Positions 11,517 to 20,601 of a stretch of 64,000 nt of DNA are shown in pieces. Numbering within the stretch: position 1 is the stretch's first letter; each line of letters opens with the position of its first letter. The translations under genes and the position numbers were made by a program. Origin of the DNA: Rhizobium sp. BG4 (lineage in GTDB: Bacteria > Pseudomonadota > Alphaproteobacteria > Rhizobiales > Rhizobiaceae); NCBI RefSeq assembly GCF_016864575.1, contig NZ_CP044125.1, positions 1 through 64,000 of the forward strand. The letters are read 5' to 3'. Under the pieces are notes generated by a model. The model did not search any database. It saw only the letters and a program-made list of their open reading frames with translations, and was not told where the DNA came from.

Positions 11517-12437
11517 CTATCGCTCCGGTACGAAGGCTTTTCCAAGCGACGCGGGCGTGTTGATCAACGTCGTGCGCCGATTATGAGAAATGATGATGAG
11601 AACCACAATAGTGGCCGCATAGGGCAGCATCGACAGGAACTGTGCCGGAATGCCGATGCCGAAGGCCTGGGCATGCAGCTGCAGAATGGTGACGGCGCCG
11701 AACAGATAGCCGCCGGCGAAGACACGCAGCGGACGCCAGGAGGCAAAGACGACGAGTGCCAGCGTGATCCAGCCGCGGCCCGACGACATGTTCTCCACCC
11801 ATTGCGGCGTATAGACGAGCGACAGCTGCGCGCCGGCAAGACCGGCGCAGGCGCCACCGAAGATGACGGCGAGATAGCGGGTGCGGATGACGTTGATGCC
11901 GAGCGCATGGGCCGAAGCGTGATTGTCGCCGATGGCGCGCAGCTTTAGCCCGGCACGGCTGCGGAACAGGAACCAGCTGACGCCGACCAAGAGCGCGATC
12001 GACAGGTAGAAGGTCAGGTCCTGGCGGAACAGCACCGAGCCGATCACCGGAATATCCGACAGGAACGGGAAGACGATGGGGCTCAGCCGGATACCGGGAA
12101 CGCTGACGAAGGATTCGCCGAGCATGCCTGACACGCCAAGGCCGAGAATGGTCAGCGCCAGCCCCGTCGCCACCTGGTTTGCGACCAGCGTCAGCGTCAG
12201 GAAGCCGAAGAGCAGCGAAAACAGCGCGCCGGCGGCGATGCCGCAGATCAGGCCGACATAGGGAGAGCCGCTCATCTGCGCACCGGCGAAGGCGGCAACG
12301 GCACCCATGATCATCATGCCCTCGACACCGAGATTGAGCACGCCAGAACGCTCGGCCACGAGTTCGCCGAGTGCGGCGATGACCAGCGGCGTGGAGGCGG
12401 TGATGACCGTCAGCAGGATTGCTTCGAAGATGCTCAT
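11517..12437 (-). CDS. ABC transporter permease, nucleoside type
   Basis: This is a 306-residue inner-membrane permease of the BPD_transp_2 family, second permease of the BMP-linked importer. The N-terminal block LAERSGVLNLGVEGMMIMGA is diagnostic of nucleoside permeases of this kind (YufQ/NupC-like). About eight to nine hydrophobic segments follow, including GKWITLALVVFASW-like text near residue 220 (GRGWITLALVVFASWRP). The start overlaps the end of the upstream permease by four bases (ATGA), showing translational coupling. Confidence 0.87.
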   Translation of the reverse strand: MSIFEAILLTVITASTPLVIAALGELVAERSGVLNLGVEGMMIMGAVAAFAGAQMSGSPYVGLICGIAAGALFSLLFGFLTLTLVANQVATGLALTILGLGVSGMLGESFVSVPGIRLSPIVFPFLSDIPVIGSVLFRQDLTFYLSIALLVGVSWFLFRSRAGLKLRAIGDNHASAHALGINVIRTRYLAVIFGGACAGLAGAQLSLVYTPQWVENMSSGRGWITLALVVFASWRPLRVFAGGYLFGAVTILQLHAQAFGIGIPAQFLSMLPYAATIVVLIIISHNRRTTLINTPASLGKAFVPER

Positions 12438-13519
12438 GCCGCGCCTCCCCGAACCCGCGACCAGATGATGCGGATCTTGTAGTAGATGAGCGTGTCGCAG
12501 GAGAGCACGAAGAACAGCAGCAGTCCCTGGAAGACGCGCGTAACCTTGTCGGAGACACCAATCGACAGCTGCGCTGCCTCGCCGCCGAGATAGGTCAGCG
12601 CCAGCACCAGGCCGGAGAGAATGATGCCGAGCGGATTAAGGCGGCCGAGGAAGGCGACAATGATCGCGGTAAAGCCATAACCCGGCGAGATCGCCGGCTG
12701 CAGGTGGCCGATCGAACCGGAGACTTCGGAAATGCCTGCGAGACCGGCCAGAGCGCCTGAGAACAGGAAGCCGAACCAGATCATCCGCTTCGAGGAAAAG
12801 CCTGCAAAACGCCCTGCCCGTTCCGACTGCCCGAGGACGACGATCTCGAAGCCCTTCAGCGTGTATTTCATCATGAACCAGACGAGGATCGCGGCAACGA
12901 TCGCGAAGATGAAGGCCCAATGCGCGCGGCCGGACTCCTCCCAGATCGCGGGCAAAGTCGCTTCCGGCGGAAAGCCGACGCTTTCAGGGAAGTTGAAGCC
13001 CTGCGGATTGCGCCAGCGGCCGCGGATCAGCCAGTCGAGGAAGAGCTGGGCGATATAGACCAGCATCAGCGAAGTCAGGATTTCGTTGGTGTTGAAATGC
13101 GCCTTGAGCAGTGCCGGGATTGCTGCAAACAGCGCCCCGCCGATCGCGCCCATGATCAGCATCAGCGGCAGCACCATCGGCGAATGCCATTCGGTGAAGA
13201 CGATCGGCAGGATCGAACCGGTGATCGCGCCAACCGTGAACTGGCCTTCGGCGCCGATGTTCCAGTTGTTCGAACGGTAACAGACCGACAGGCCGACAGC
13301 GATCAGGATCAGCGGTGCGGCCTTGATCGCCAGTTCGTGCAGCGACCAGACTTCGAGCAGCGGCTCGATGAAGAAGGCGTCGAGCGCCTCGATCGGGTCC
13401 TTGCCGAGAATGGCGAACATGATGGCGCCGGCAATCAACGTCAGGGCCAGTGCGAGCAGCGGCGAGACGAAGGCGTAAAGCTTCGAGACCTGCGGACGCT
13501 TTTCGAGTTCAATGCGCAT
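12434..13519 (-). CDS. ABC transporter permease, nucleoside type
   Basis: This is the first permease of the BMP-linked importer, 361 residues from the ATG at 13519 (MRIELEKRPQVSKL). It has about ten membrane segments and the family text SNNWNIGAEGQFTVGAITGS, NTNEILTSLMLVYIAQL and GYGFTAIIVAFLGRLNPLGI, matching YufP/NupB-type permeases. An in-frame upstream codon at 13549 exists but would overlap the ATPase by 41 bases; the ATG at 13519 overlaps it by 11 and is preferred. It probably pairs with the next permease to form a heterodimeric pore. Confidence 0.87.
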   Translation of the reverse strand: MRIELEKRPQVSKLYAFVSPLLALALTLIAGAIMFAILGKDPIEALDAFFIEPLLEVWSLHELAIKAAPLILIAVGLSVCYRSNNWNIGAEGQFTVGAITGSILPIVFTEWHSPMVLPLMLIMGAIGGALFAAIPALLKAHFNTNEILTSLMLVYIAQLFLDWLIRGRWRNPQGFNFPESVGFPPEATLPAIWEESGRAHWAFIFAIVAAILVWFMMKYTLKGFEIVVLGQSERAGRFAGFSSKRMIWFGFLFSGALAGLAGISEVSGSIGHLQPAISPGYGFTAIIVAFLGRLNPLGIILSGLVLALTYLGGEAAQLSIGVSDKVTRVFQGLLLFFVLSCDTLIYYKIRIIWSRVRGGAA

Positions 13520-15083
13520 GTCCGGCCTCCGCAGCGGGCTTGCTTTCATGCAGGCCGCCCATGAGCAGGCCGATCTTTTCGCGGGTCAGTTCGCCCGACG
13601 GGAATGGCGGCGACAGACGCCCTTCAGAGATGACGGCGATCTCGGTCGCGACTTCGAAGATCTCGTCGAGATCCTGGCTGATGACGACGACGGCAGAACC
13701 GGCACGGGCCAGATCGACCAGAGCCTGACGGATGCGGCTTGCAGCACCGGCATCAACGCCCCAGGTCGGCTGATTGACGACGAGGACGGCCGGCTGGCGG
13801 TCGAGCTCGCGGCCGACGATGAACTTCTGCAGGTTGCCGCCCGAGAGCGACCCAGCCGCCGGATCGTCTCCGCTCTTGCGGACATCCATGGCTTCGGAAA
13901 TGCGGCGCGCGGCGGTCTTGACTGCGCCGTGCTTGATGACACCGAGGAAGCCTCCGCCAAGGAAGGACTTGCGATCCGACTGGCTGCGCGCCAGCACCAG
14001 ATTGTCCGACAGCTTCATGGCCGAGACAGCGGCGTGGCCGTGGCGTTCTTCCGGGACGAAGCCGGCGCCGAGAAGACGGCGAGCGGTGATGCCGAGGGTA
14101 CCGACCGGTTTTGCGCGGATCATCACGGCGTTCGGCTCGGCAACGGGATATTCGCCGGAGAGCGCATCGAAGAGTTCGCTCTGACCATTACCGGCCACAC
14201 CGGCGATCGCCAGGATTTCGCCGGAGCGGACAGCCAAAGAGACGTCCTTGAGCGGCATGGCGAAGGGAGTACGCGCAGAGACCGAAAGGCCGGTCACCGC
14301 GAGCTGGACTTCGCCCTTGTTGCCGCGGTCGGGATGGGTGACGGCCGCGACATCGCTGCCGACCATCATGCGGGCCAGCGACGCCGGCGTTTCCTGCTTC
14401 GGATCGCAGGCGCCGGTCACTTTGCCGTGGCGAAGAACGGTGGCGCGGTCGCAGATGCGCTGCACTTCCTCGAGACGGTGGCTGATATAGAGAACGGAGC
14501 GGCCCTCGGCCTTCAGCTTGAAGAGTGTCTCGAACAGCTTGTCGGCTTCCTGCGGCGTCAGCACCGAGGTCGGCTCATCGAGGATGATCAGCTTCGGGTT
14601 TTGCAGCAGGGCGCGGACGATCTCGATGCGCTGGCGTTCGCCGACCGAGAGGTCGGCGACATGCGCATGCGGATCGAGCGGCAGGCCGTAGGCGCGCGAC
14701 AGCGTGCGTGCCTCTTCGGCGATCTTGCCGATCGGGATGGTGTCAGCGAGCGAGAGAGCGATATTTTCGGCGACGGTCAGCGCTTCGAACAGCGAGAAGT
14801 GCTGGAAGACCATGCCGACGCCGAGATTGCGGGCCTCGCCGGGGGAGCCGATGGTGACGGGCTTGCCTTCCCAGAGGATGTGACCAGCCGTCGGCTCCAG
14901 CACGCCGAACAGCATTTTCACCAGGGTCGATTTTCCCGCACCGTTTTCTCCAAGCAGAGCGTGGATTTCGCCGGGGGCTATATCGAGGTCGATTTCATTG
15001 CAGGCAGCAAAGCTGCCGAAATGCTTGGTCAGCTTCTGGACCGACAGTAACGCACCCGACGACGGCGCATTGGATGACGACAC
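13509..15083 (-). CDS. ABC transporter ATP-binding protein, nucleoside type
   Basis: This tandem ABC ATPase powers the BMP-linked importer. Domain 1 has Walker A GENGAGKST, signature LSVGERQR and Walker B LIILDEPTSV. Domain 2 has the degenerate GVAGNGQSE loop, signature SLSGGNLQK and LVVNQPTWG in place of a normal Walker B, as in YufO/NupA proteins. The GTG at 15083 (VSSSNAPSSG) is preferred because GAGG lies five bases upstream; a GTG at 15122 without a ribosome site is an alternative. It lies 46 bases after the quinone oxidoreductase on the same strand. Confidence 0.87.
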   Translation of the reverse strand: MSSSNAPSSGALLSVQKLTKHFGSFAACNEIDLDIAPGEIHALLGENGAGKSTLVKMLFGVLEPTAGHILWEGKPVTIGSPGEARNLGVGMVFQHFSLFEALTVAENIALSLADTIPIGKIAEEARTLSRAYGLPLDPHAHVADLSVGERQRIEIVRALLQNPKLIILDEPTSVLTPQEADKLFETLFKLKAEGRSVLYISHRLEEVQRICDRATVLRHGKVTGACDPKQETPASLARMMVGSDVAAVTHPDRGNKGEVQLAVTGLSVSARTPFAMPLKDVSLAVRSGEILAIAGVAGNGQSELFDALSGEYPVAEPNAVMIRAKPVGTLGITARRLLGAGFVPEERHGHAAVSAMKLSDNLVLARSQSDRKSFLGGGFLGVIKHGAVKTAARRISEAMDVRKSGDDPAAGSLSGGNLQKFIVGRELDRQPAVLVVNQPTWGVDAGAASRIRQALVDLARAGSAVVVISQDLDEIFEVATEIAVISEGRLSPPFPSGELTREKIGLLMGGLHESKPAAEAGHAH

Positions 15084-15129
15084 GTTCCCCTCATTTCTCT
15101 CTGCCGATCCGTCCTTTTTCACGGAATCT

Positions 15130-16110
15130 CTATGGGATCAGCAGCGTAGTTCCAGTCGTTTTTCTTGCTTCCAGATCCGTGTGAGCCCGTCCCACCTCAC
15201 GTAGCGGATATGTTTGATTGATATTGATACGCACTTTGTTGCTCAGCACAACAGCAAATAGCGCGTTTGCACAATCCTTAAGCTCTTGCGGTGTCGCAAT
15301 ATAGCTGAAGAGCGTCGGCCGGGTGGCGAAGAGCGAGCCGCGCTGGGCGAGTGCGGCAAGCGTGAAATTCTCAATGCCGCCAGAGGATTGACCGAAGGAG
15401 GCGAAGAGACCGCGCGGCTTCAGGCAGTCGAGCGAGTGCGGGAAGGTGTCGCGGCCGATGGAGTCATAGACGACATCGACGCCCTTGCCGCCGGTGATTT
15501 CCTTCACCCTTTCGACGAAGTTTTCGGTCCTGTAGTTGATGACGTGATCGTAACCGTGCTCGAGCGCCAGCTTGACCTTGTCGTCCGATCCCGCCGTACC
15601 GATGACGGTAGCGCCGAGCGCCCTCGCCCACTGGCCGGCAATCAGGCCGACGCCGCCGGCAGCGGCGTGGAACAGCAGGACCGTTTCCGGGCCGACCTTG
15701 AAAGTGCGGTTCAGCAGATACTCGGCCGTCATGCCCTTGAGCATCATCGCCGCTGCAGTCTCGAGACTGATGCCGTCGGGCACCTTGACCAGATGCTTGG
15801 TGTCGATGTTGCGCTCGACGCTATAGGCGCCATCGGCGCTGGCATAGGCCACCCGGTCACCGACGGCAAAGCCGGTCACGCCCGGGCCGACAGCGGTGAT
15901 GGTGCCGGAGGCTTCCTTACCGGTGACGAAGGGCAGATGCGGCGCCTTGTAGGTGCCGTCGCGGAAATAGACGTCGATGAAGTTCAGGCCGATCGCAGCA
16001 TGTTTCAGCTGCACCTCGCCGGCGCCGGGCGGCGGCAGATCGACATCCACATAGTCAAGAACCTCCGGGCCGCCATTGCGGGTGAATGCGACTGCCTGCG
16101 TCTTTGCCAT
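15130..16110 (-). CDS. qor: NADPH:quinone oxidoreductase (zinc-independent MDR family)
   Basis: This is a 326-residue quinone reductase of the medium-chain dehydrogenase family. The GroES-like N-terminal half contains AAIGLNFIDVYFRDGTYKAP and PFVTGKEASGTITAVGPGV. The Rossmann half contains HAAAGGVGLIAGQWARALGA, the NADPH-binding loop. Zinc ligands of alcohol dehydrogenases are absent, as expected for this branch. The ATG at 16110 lies 10 bases after the pcs stop, so pcs and this gene are probably one transcript. It probably reduces quinones or related enones in the cytosol; the natural substrate is unknown. Confidence 0.88.
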   Translation of the reverse strand: MAKTQAVAFTRNGGPEVLDYVDVDLPPPGAGEVQLKHAAIGLNFIDVYFRDGTYKAPHLPFVTGKEASGTITAVGPGVTGFAVGDRVAYASADGAYSVERNIDTKHLVKVPDGISLETAAAMMLKGMTAEYLLNRTFKVGPETVLLFHAAAGGVGLIAGQWARALGATVIGTAGSDDKVKLALEHGYDHVINYRTENFVERVKEITGGKGVDVVYDSIGRDTFPHSLDCLKPRGLFASFGQSSGGIENFTLAALAQRGSLFATRPTLFSYIATPQELKDCANALFAVVLSNKVRININQTYPLREVGRAHTDLEARKTTGTTLLIP

Positions 16111-16120
16111 TGCGCCTGTC

Positions 16121-16849
16121 CTATTCGCTCTTTCCAAGCGCCGGGAAGAACTGCAGCACGGCGCCGATGCAGTAGAGATAGATACCGCTGATGATGAAGA
16201 GGACAACCGCCCAATGCGGCATGTCGAAATGCATCAGCAGCGAATAGATGCCGAGCGCCGACCAGAGAAAGAAGACGCCGAGATTGAGCGGCCGCAGGCG
16301 CTTGACGCGGACCGGATGCAGGAAATTGATCGGCAGGAACGTCAGGAATACCGAGACCGTGACGACGATCATCGCCGTCATCGCGCTCGCATCCATGACG
16401 AAGAGCGTGAAGACGATCATGTTCCAAACGACGGGGAAGCCCGAGAAGAAGTATTCCTCGGTCTTCATGCCCATGTCGGCATAGTAGATGGCGCTGGAGA
16501 CGACGATCATGCCGGCGGCGGCAAAAGACCAGGGCTCGCCGATCATGCCGCTCTGATAGAGCGCGAAGGCCGGAAGCAGTACGTAGGTGACGTAGTCGAT
16601 GATGTTGTCGAGCGTGTCGCCCGACCAGTTCGGCAGCACTTCCTTGACCCGCACCTTGCGGGCGATCGGGCCGTCGATGCCGTCGACGAGGAGCGCCAGG
16701 CCCAGCCACCAGAACATGTCGATGAAACGATGTTCGGCAGCGGCCACAACGCCGAGGAAGGCCAGAAAGGAGCCGGAAGCCGTCAGAATATGGACGGAAA
16801 AGGCGCGCATCTCCGCGTAGGGTACGCGCTTGTAATTGAAAATCTTCAT
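16121..16849 (-). CDS. pcs: Phosphatidylcholine synthase
   Basis: Pcs joins choline directly to CDP-diacylglycerol to give phosphatidylcholine, a pathway typical of rhizobia and other host-associated bacteria. The 242-residue protein has eight or so membrane segments and the CDP-alcohol phosphotransferase motif in the form DGIDGPIARKV followed by GDTLDNIIDYVTY. These hold the DG, AR, G, D and D residues of the family. The N-terminal start MKIFNYKRVPYAEMRAFSVH matches known rhizobial Pcs in form. It heads a same-strand run with qor and the nucleoside importer and is divergent from fpr. Confidence 0.93.
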   Translation of the reverse strand: MKIFNYKRVPYAEMRAFSVHILTASGSFLAFLGVVAAAEHRFIDMFWWLGLALLVDGIDGPIARKVRVKEVLPNWSGDTLDNIIDYVTYVLLPAFALYQSGMIGEPWSFAAAGMIVVSSAIYYADMGMKTEEYFFSGFPVVWNMIVFTLFVMDASAMTAMIVVTVSVFLTFLPINFLHPVRVKRLRPLNLGVFFLWSALGIYSLLMHFDMPHWAVVLFIISGIYLYCIGAVLQFFPALGKSE

Positions 16850-17014
16850 GTTTCCCCGTAGCGCCTGCCGCTCCCTGATACTCCCGGGCGCGTTTTGGCC
16901 CTAATATGCATCCTTTGCCCCGCTCCGCCAGATCAAAAGCGAAAACAGCCCACAGAGCGTTGAATCATGAGAATGACATGCATATTTCGCAGCTGGCACG
17001 CGGCAGAGAATGGA

Positions 17015-17043
17015 TTGCCTTTAATTTGCGGTGGTTTTGTAAT
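17015..17043 (+). promoter_or_regulatory. Possible sigma-70 promoter for fpr
   Basis: TTGCCT at 17015-17020 and TGTAAT at 17038-17043 are separated by 17 bases and lie 53 bases before the preferred fpr start. The fit to TTGACA/TATAAT is moderate, so the call rests mostly on spacing and position. Confidence 0.3.
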
Positions 17044-17095
17044 ATCAGCCTCGCAATAGAACTTTCGTGCGATGAATACGGGATCCGATACCGAA

Positions 17096-17908
17096 ATGAA
17101 CGCCCCTGCAAAGACCGAAGATTTCGCCTCCTCCATTCCGGCAAACGTCTATGCCGAAACGGTGCTGAGCGTGACCCATTATACCGACCGGCTCTTCCGC
17201 TTCACGATGACCCGGCCGCAGGGCTTCCGTTTCCGCTCGGGCGAGTTCGCGATGATCGGCCTGATGGTCGAGGGCAAGCCGGTATTCCGCGCCTATTCGA
17301 TCGCCAGCCCGGCCTGGGCCGAAGAGCTCGAATTCTTCTCGATCAAGGTTCCGGATGGCCCGCTGACCTCACATCTGCAGGGCATCAAGCCTGGCGACCA
17401 GGTGCTGATGCGCAAAAAGCCGACCGGCACGCTGGTCCTCGACGCGCTGACCCCCGGCAAGCGCCTCTACATGTTCTCGACCGGCACCGGCATAGCACCC
17501 TTCGCCAGTCTGATCCGCGATCCCGAGACCTATGAGAAGTTCGAGGAAGTCATCCTCACCCATACGACGCGTGACGTTGCCGAACTGAAATACGGCTTCG
17601 ACCTCGTTGACGAAATCCGCAACGACGAGCTGCTCGCCGAAATCGTCGGCGACAAGCTGCGCCACTATGCGACCGTGACCCGCGAGGATTTCGAGCGCAC
17701 CGGCCGTATTACCGACCTCATCGAGTCCGGGAAGCTGTTCACCGATCTCGGCATCCCGCCGATCGATCCGGCGATCGACCGCGGCATGATCTGCGGCTCC
17801 TCGGCCATGCTGAAGGACACCAAGGAACTGCTCGAAAAGGCGGGCCTGGAAGAAGGCGCCAACAGCAAGCCGGCCGAGTTCGTCATCGAACGCGCCTTTG
17901 TAGGCTGA
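17096..17908 (+). CDS. fpr: Ferredoxin--NADP+ reductase
   Basis: This FAD enzyme passes electrons between NADPH and ferredoxin or flavodoxin and helps in redox stress defence. The FAD-binding text is FRAYSIASPAW (RxYS), and the NADP domain starts FSTGTGIAPFASLIRDPE, followed by CGSSAMLKDTKELLE. The chain ends EFVIERAFVG; the usual subfamily ending with an aromatic residue is replaced by a short tail, as in Rhodobacter-type FPR. I prefer the ATG at 17096 (MNAPAKTEDF), which gives 270 residues; an ATG at 17072 would add eight. A strong terminator follows. Confidence 0.92.
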   Translation: MNAPAKTEDFASSIPANVYAETVLSVTHYTDRLFRFTMTRPQGFRFRSGEFAMIGLMVEGKPVFRAYSIASPAWAEELEFFSIKVPDGPLTSHLQGIKPGDQVLMRKKPTGTLVLDALTPGKRLYMFSTGTGIAPFASLIRDPETYEKFEEVILTHTTRDVAELKYGFDLVDEIRNDELLAEIVGDKLRHYATVTREDFERTGRITDLIESGKLFTDLGIPPIDPAIDRGMICGSSAMLKDTKELLEKAGLEEGANSKPAEFVIERAFVG

Positions 17909-17930
17909 TCGTTCCAGACAATCTGATTGC

Positions 17931-17957
17931 AAACGGCTCCGGAAACGGGGCCGTTTT
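17931..17957 (+). terminator. Bidirectional terminator between fpr and gntR
   Basis: A 9-bp stem (AACGGCTCC at 17932-17940, GGGGCCGTT at 17947-17955, one G-U pair) is flanked by a short T run on the plus strand and by AAA on the other side. It lies between the convergent ends of fpr and the GntR gene and can serve both. Confidence 0.8.
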
Positions 17958-18571
17958 CATTTCTGGCTGAGATAGTCGATGAGTACGGTCATCGTGTCAC
18001 GGGCGGCGTCGGTGCGTCCCTCGCGGATCGCCTCGATCGTTGCGACATGCAGCGCGATCGAGCGCTCCATGCGGGACGGGTTGGCGGTCGAGTACCAGAT
18101 GCGGCGCGAATGGGTCTGCACCGGGCCGAGCGCCGCGGTGATGAACTGGTTGGGACAGGCCTCCTCCAGCACTTCGTCGAACGCCTTGTCGGCAGCGAAG
18201 AAGGCAGCAAGATCGCCGCTATCGGCGCAGGCCCGCATGGCGTTCTCGCAGCCGGCGAGCGCCTCGCGCTGATCCTCGTTCGCGTGCTCGGCAACGAGGG
18301 CCGCGGCAATCGGCTCCAGCTCGCGGCGCACCTGCATGACGCTGGCGTGGTCGTCAGGGCCGATCTCAGCAATCTGCAGGCCGACGCGCGGGCGCACGAT
18401 GATCAGGCCCTGCCACGCGAGCTTCTGGATCGCCTCGCGCACCGGCGTGCGGCCGTGGCCGGTCATGTCGATCAGCTGGCGCTCCGTCACCATGGCACCG
18501 GGCTTCACAGCGAGCGTCACGATCGCGTGCTCAAGCGCCAGGTAGGATTGGTGACTTTGCGAGTTCTGCAT
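17957..18571 (-). CDS. GntR family (FCD) transcriptional regulator
   Basis: This is a 204-residue regulator with a winged helix-turn-helix (ERQLIDMTGHGRTPVREAIQ, then KLAWQGLIIVRPRVGLQI) and a C-terminal FCD ligand domain (EPIAAALVAEH, ADKAFDEVLEEAC, HVATIEAIREGRTDAARDTM). The conserved Arg-Thr-Pro-Val-Arg-Glu of the recognition helix is present. It lies alone, convergent with fpr and 104 bases downstream of the macB permease end on the same strand. Neighbours do not reveal its target or ligand. Confidence 0.85.
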   Translation of the reverse strand: MQNSQSHQSYLALEHAIVTLAVKPGAMVTERQLIDMTGHGRTPVREAIQKLAWQGLIIVRPRVGLQIAEIGPDDHASVMQVRRELEPIAAALVAEHANEDQREALAGCENAMRACADSGDLAAFFAADKAFDEVLEEACPNQFITAALGPVQTHSRRIWYSTANPSRMERSIALHVATIEAIREGRTDAARDTMTVLIDYLSQK

Positions 18572-18675
18572 TCGGTGATCCGCCGCAACTTACTGATATA
18601 TCATCCCTTACACGCATCCGGCGCAATGGCAAGGTTGGGTGTGGGGATGACATATCAAAGAGCGGTGACTTCAGG

Positions 18676-19884
18676 TCACTCGTGACGCAGTGCCTCGATC
18701 GGGTTCAGCTGGGCAGCACGCCGGGCCGGAAAATAGCCGAAGATCATCCCGATCGCCGCCGAGAAGGCGAAGGCGACGCCGATCATCAGCGGGCTGACGA
18801 CGAAGGGCACCTTCAGCAGCGTCACCGAAACGAAACCGATCCCCATGCCGAGCACGATACCGGTAATGCCGCCGAACAAGGACAGCGCCACCGCCTCGAC
18901 GAGGAACTGCATGAGGACCTGCGTCTCCAGCGCGCCGATCGCCAGGCGGATACCGATCTCGCGGGTTCGCTCGGTCACCGATACCAGCATGATGTTCATG
19001 ATGCCGATGCCGCCGACGAGCAGACTGATGGCGGCGACGGCGCCGAGCAGGCCGGTCAGCAGCGTCGTCGTTCCGGTCATCGCTTCGGCGATCTGTGTCA
19101 TGTCGTTGACGTTGAAATCGTCCTCGCGGCCTGGAATGATCTTGCGGCGCTCGCGCAGCAGGTTTTCGGTCTCGTCCTGGATCTTGGAGGTCTCGACACC
19201 ATCGCGCGCCGAGATGACGATCATCTGCACATTCGCATTGGCCTTGCCGCCGATACGGCGCTGATAGACCTTCACCGGCATGATCACCACGTCGTCCTGG
19301 TCATTACCCATGCCCGACTGACCGCGCTTGGCGAGAACGCCGATGACGCTGCAGGAAACCTTGCCGACGCGGATCTGCTGGCCGGTCGGGTCGGCGCCGC
19401 CGAAAAGCTGCGAGCGCACGGTCTCGCCGAGGATACAGCGCGCCCTGCCCCGTTCCTCGGCGGCATCGAAAGTACGGCCGAGCGCCATGTCCCAATCCTG
19501 GGCGATGAAATAGTCGTTGGTCGTGCCCATCACGCTCGTCGAATGGCTCTGGCCGCCATAGATGACCGTCGCCGTCGTCTGGTTGAGCGGCGCGACAGCG
19601 CGCAGGCCACTCACCTGATCTCTGATGGCATCGACATCCTTGACGGTGAAGCGCCGGGCCTCGGTGCTGGCGCGGCCGGGGCCGAACTGGCCTGGCCGGG
19701 CAAAGAGCATGTTGGTGCCGAGCCGGGAGAGCTCGGCCGATACCTGCGCCGTCGTGCCATTGCCGATCGTCACCAACGCGATGACGGCTGCAACGCCGAT
19801 GACGACGCCGAGCACGGTCAGAAACGAGCGCAGCATGTTGCGGGTGATGGCGCGCAGCGCGAGCTTCAGCGTCTCAAGAAACAT
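18676..19884 (-). CDS. MacB-like ABC exporter permease
   Basis: This 402-residue membrane protein is the FtsX/MacB-type permease of a tripartite export system. It has one N-terminal membrane segment (FLTVLGVVIGVAAVIALVTI), a large periplasmic MacB core domain (about residues 45 to 280), and three C-terminal segments starting with ISLLVGGIGIMNIMLVSVTE and RTREIGIRLAIGA. It ends FPARRAAQLNPIEALRHE, the family hallmark. The ATG at 19884 overlaps the ATPase end by 11 bases. Here the ATPase and permease are separate proteins, unlike E. coli MacB. It probably exports a peptide, lipid or antibiotic. Confidence 0.88.
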   Translation of the reverse strand: MFLETLKLALRAITRNMLRSFLTVLGVVIGVAAVIALVTIGNGTTAQVSAELSRLGTNMLFARPGQFGPGRASTEARRFTVKDVDAIRDQVSGLRAVAPLNQTTATVIYGGQSHSTSVMGTTNDYFIAQDWDMALGRTFDAAEERGRARCILGETVRSQLFGGADPTGQQIRVGKVSCSVIGVLAKRGQSGMGNDQDDVVIMPVKVYQRRIGGKANANVQMIVISARDGVETSKIQDETENLLRERRKIIPGREDDFNVNDMTQIAEAMTGTTTLLTGLLGAVAAISLLVGGIGIMNIMLVSVTERTREIGIRLAIGALETQVLMQFLVEAVALSLFGGITGIVLGMGIGFVSVTLLKVPFVVSPLMIGVAFAFSAAIGMIFGYFPARRAAQLNPIEALRHE

Positions 19885-20593
19885 GGCCGGCCTCCTGCTT
19901 ATGCGCCACTTCGGCTTCCAGCTTGCCATCGACGAAGCGCAGCAGGCGCTGGGCATAGCCGGCGATATCGGGCTCGTGGGTGACCATGACGATGGTGATC
20001 CCCTGCTCCCGGTTCAGGCGCGTCATCAGATCCATGATCTCGATGCTGGTCTTGGTATCGAGATTGCCGGTCGGCTCGTCGGCGAGCAACAGTGCCGGCT
20101 CGGTGACGATGGCGCGGGCGATTGCGACGCGCTGCTGCTGGCCACCGGAGAGCTCCTGCGTCTTGTGATGTTCGCGGCCCGAGAGTCCGACGAGCTTCAA
20201 CGCTTCGCGGGCGCGCTTGTGACGCTCCGCGGCATGCATGCCGCGATAGATCAGCGGCAGCTCGACATTTTCGAGCGCCGAGGTGCGCGACAGAAGATTG
20301 AAGCCCTGGAAGACGAAGCCCAGCATGTGGCGGCGCAGCAGCGTCAGCTGGCTGCGATCGAACCCGGTCGTCGAGATGCCCTGGAAGACATAGTCGCCCG
20401 AAGTCGGCACATCGAGGCAGCCGAGAATATTCATCGCCGTCGACTTGCCGGAGCCGGAGGGACCCATGATCGCGACGAACTCGTGTGTCCGGATCGTCAT
20501 GTCGACGCGGTCGAGTGCGCGGATCGCCGCCTCGCCCTCGCCGTAGATCTTCGACACCTGCCGGAATTCCAGAAGCGGCGGAGTGCTCATCAT
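19874..20593 (-). CDS. MacB-like ABC exporter ATP-binding protein
   Basis: This 239-residue ATPase belongs to the LolD/MacB group. Walker A is GPSGSGKST, the Q-loop region is [20 protein letters not shown], the signature is LSGGQQQR and Walker B is [13 protein letters not shown]. It lies eight bases after the adaptor gene and overlaps the permease gene, so all three are one operon. A second ATG at 20590 is equally possible as start. Confidence 0.9.
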   Translation of the reverse strand: MMSTPPLLEFRQVSKIYGEGEAAIRALDRVDMTIRTHEFVAIMGPSGSGKSTAMNILGCLDVPTSGDYVFQGISTTGFDRSQLTLLRRHMLGFVFQGFNLLSRTSALENVELPLIYRGMHAAERHKRAREALKLVGLSGREHHKTQELSGGQQQRVAIARAIVTEPALLLADEPTGNLDTKTSIEIMDLMTRLNREQGITIVMVTHEPDIAGYAQRLLRFVDGKLEAEVAHKQEAGHVS

Positions 20594-20601
20594 CCGCCCG
20601 C

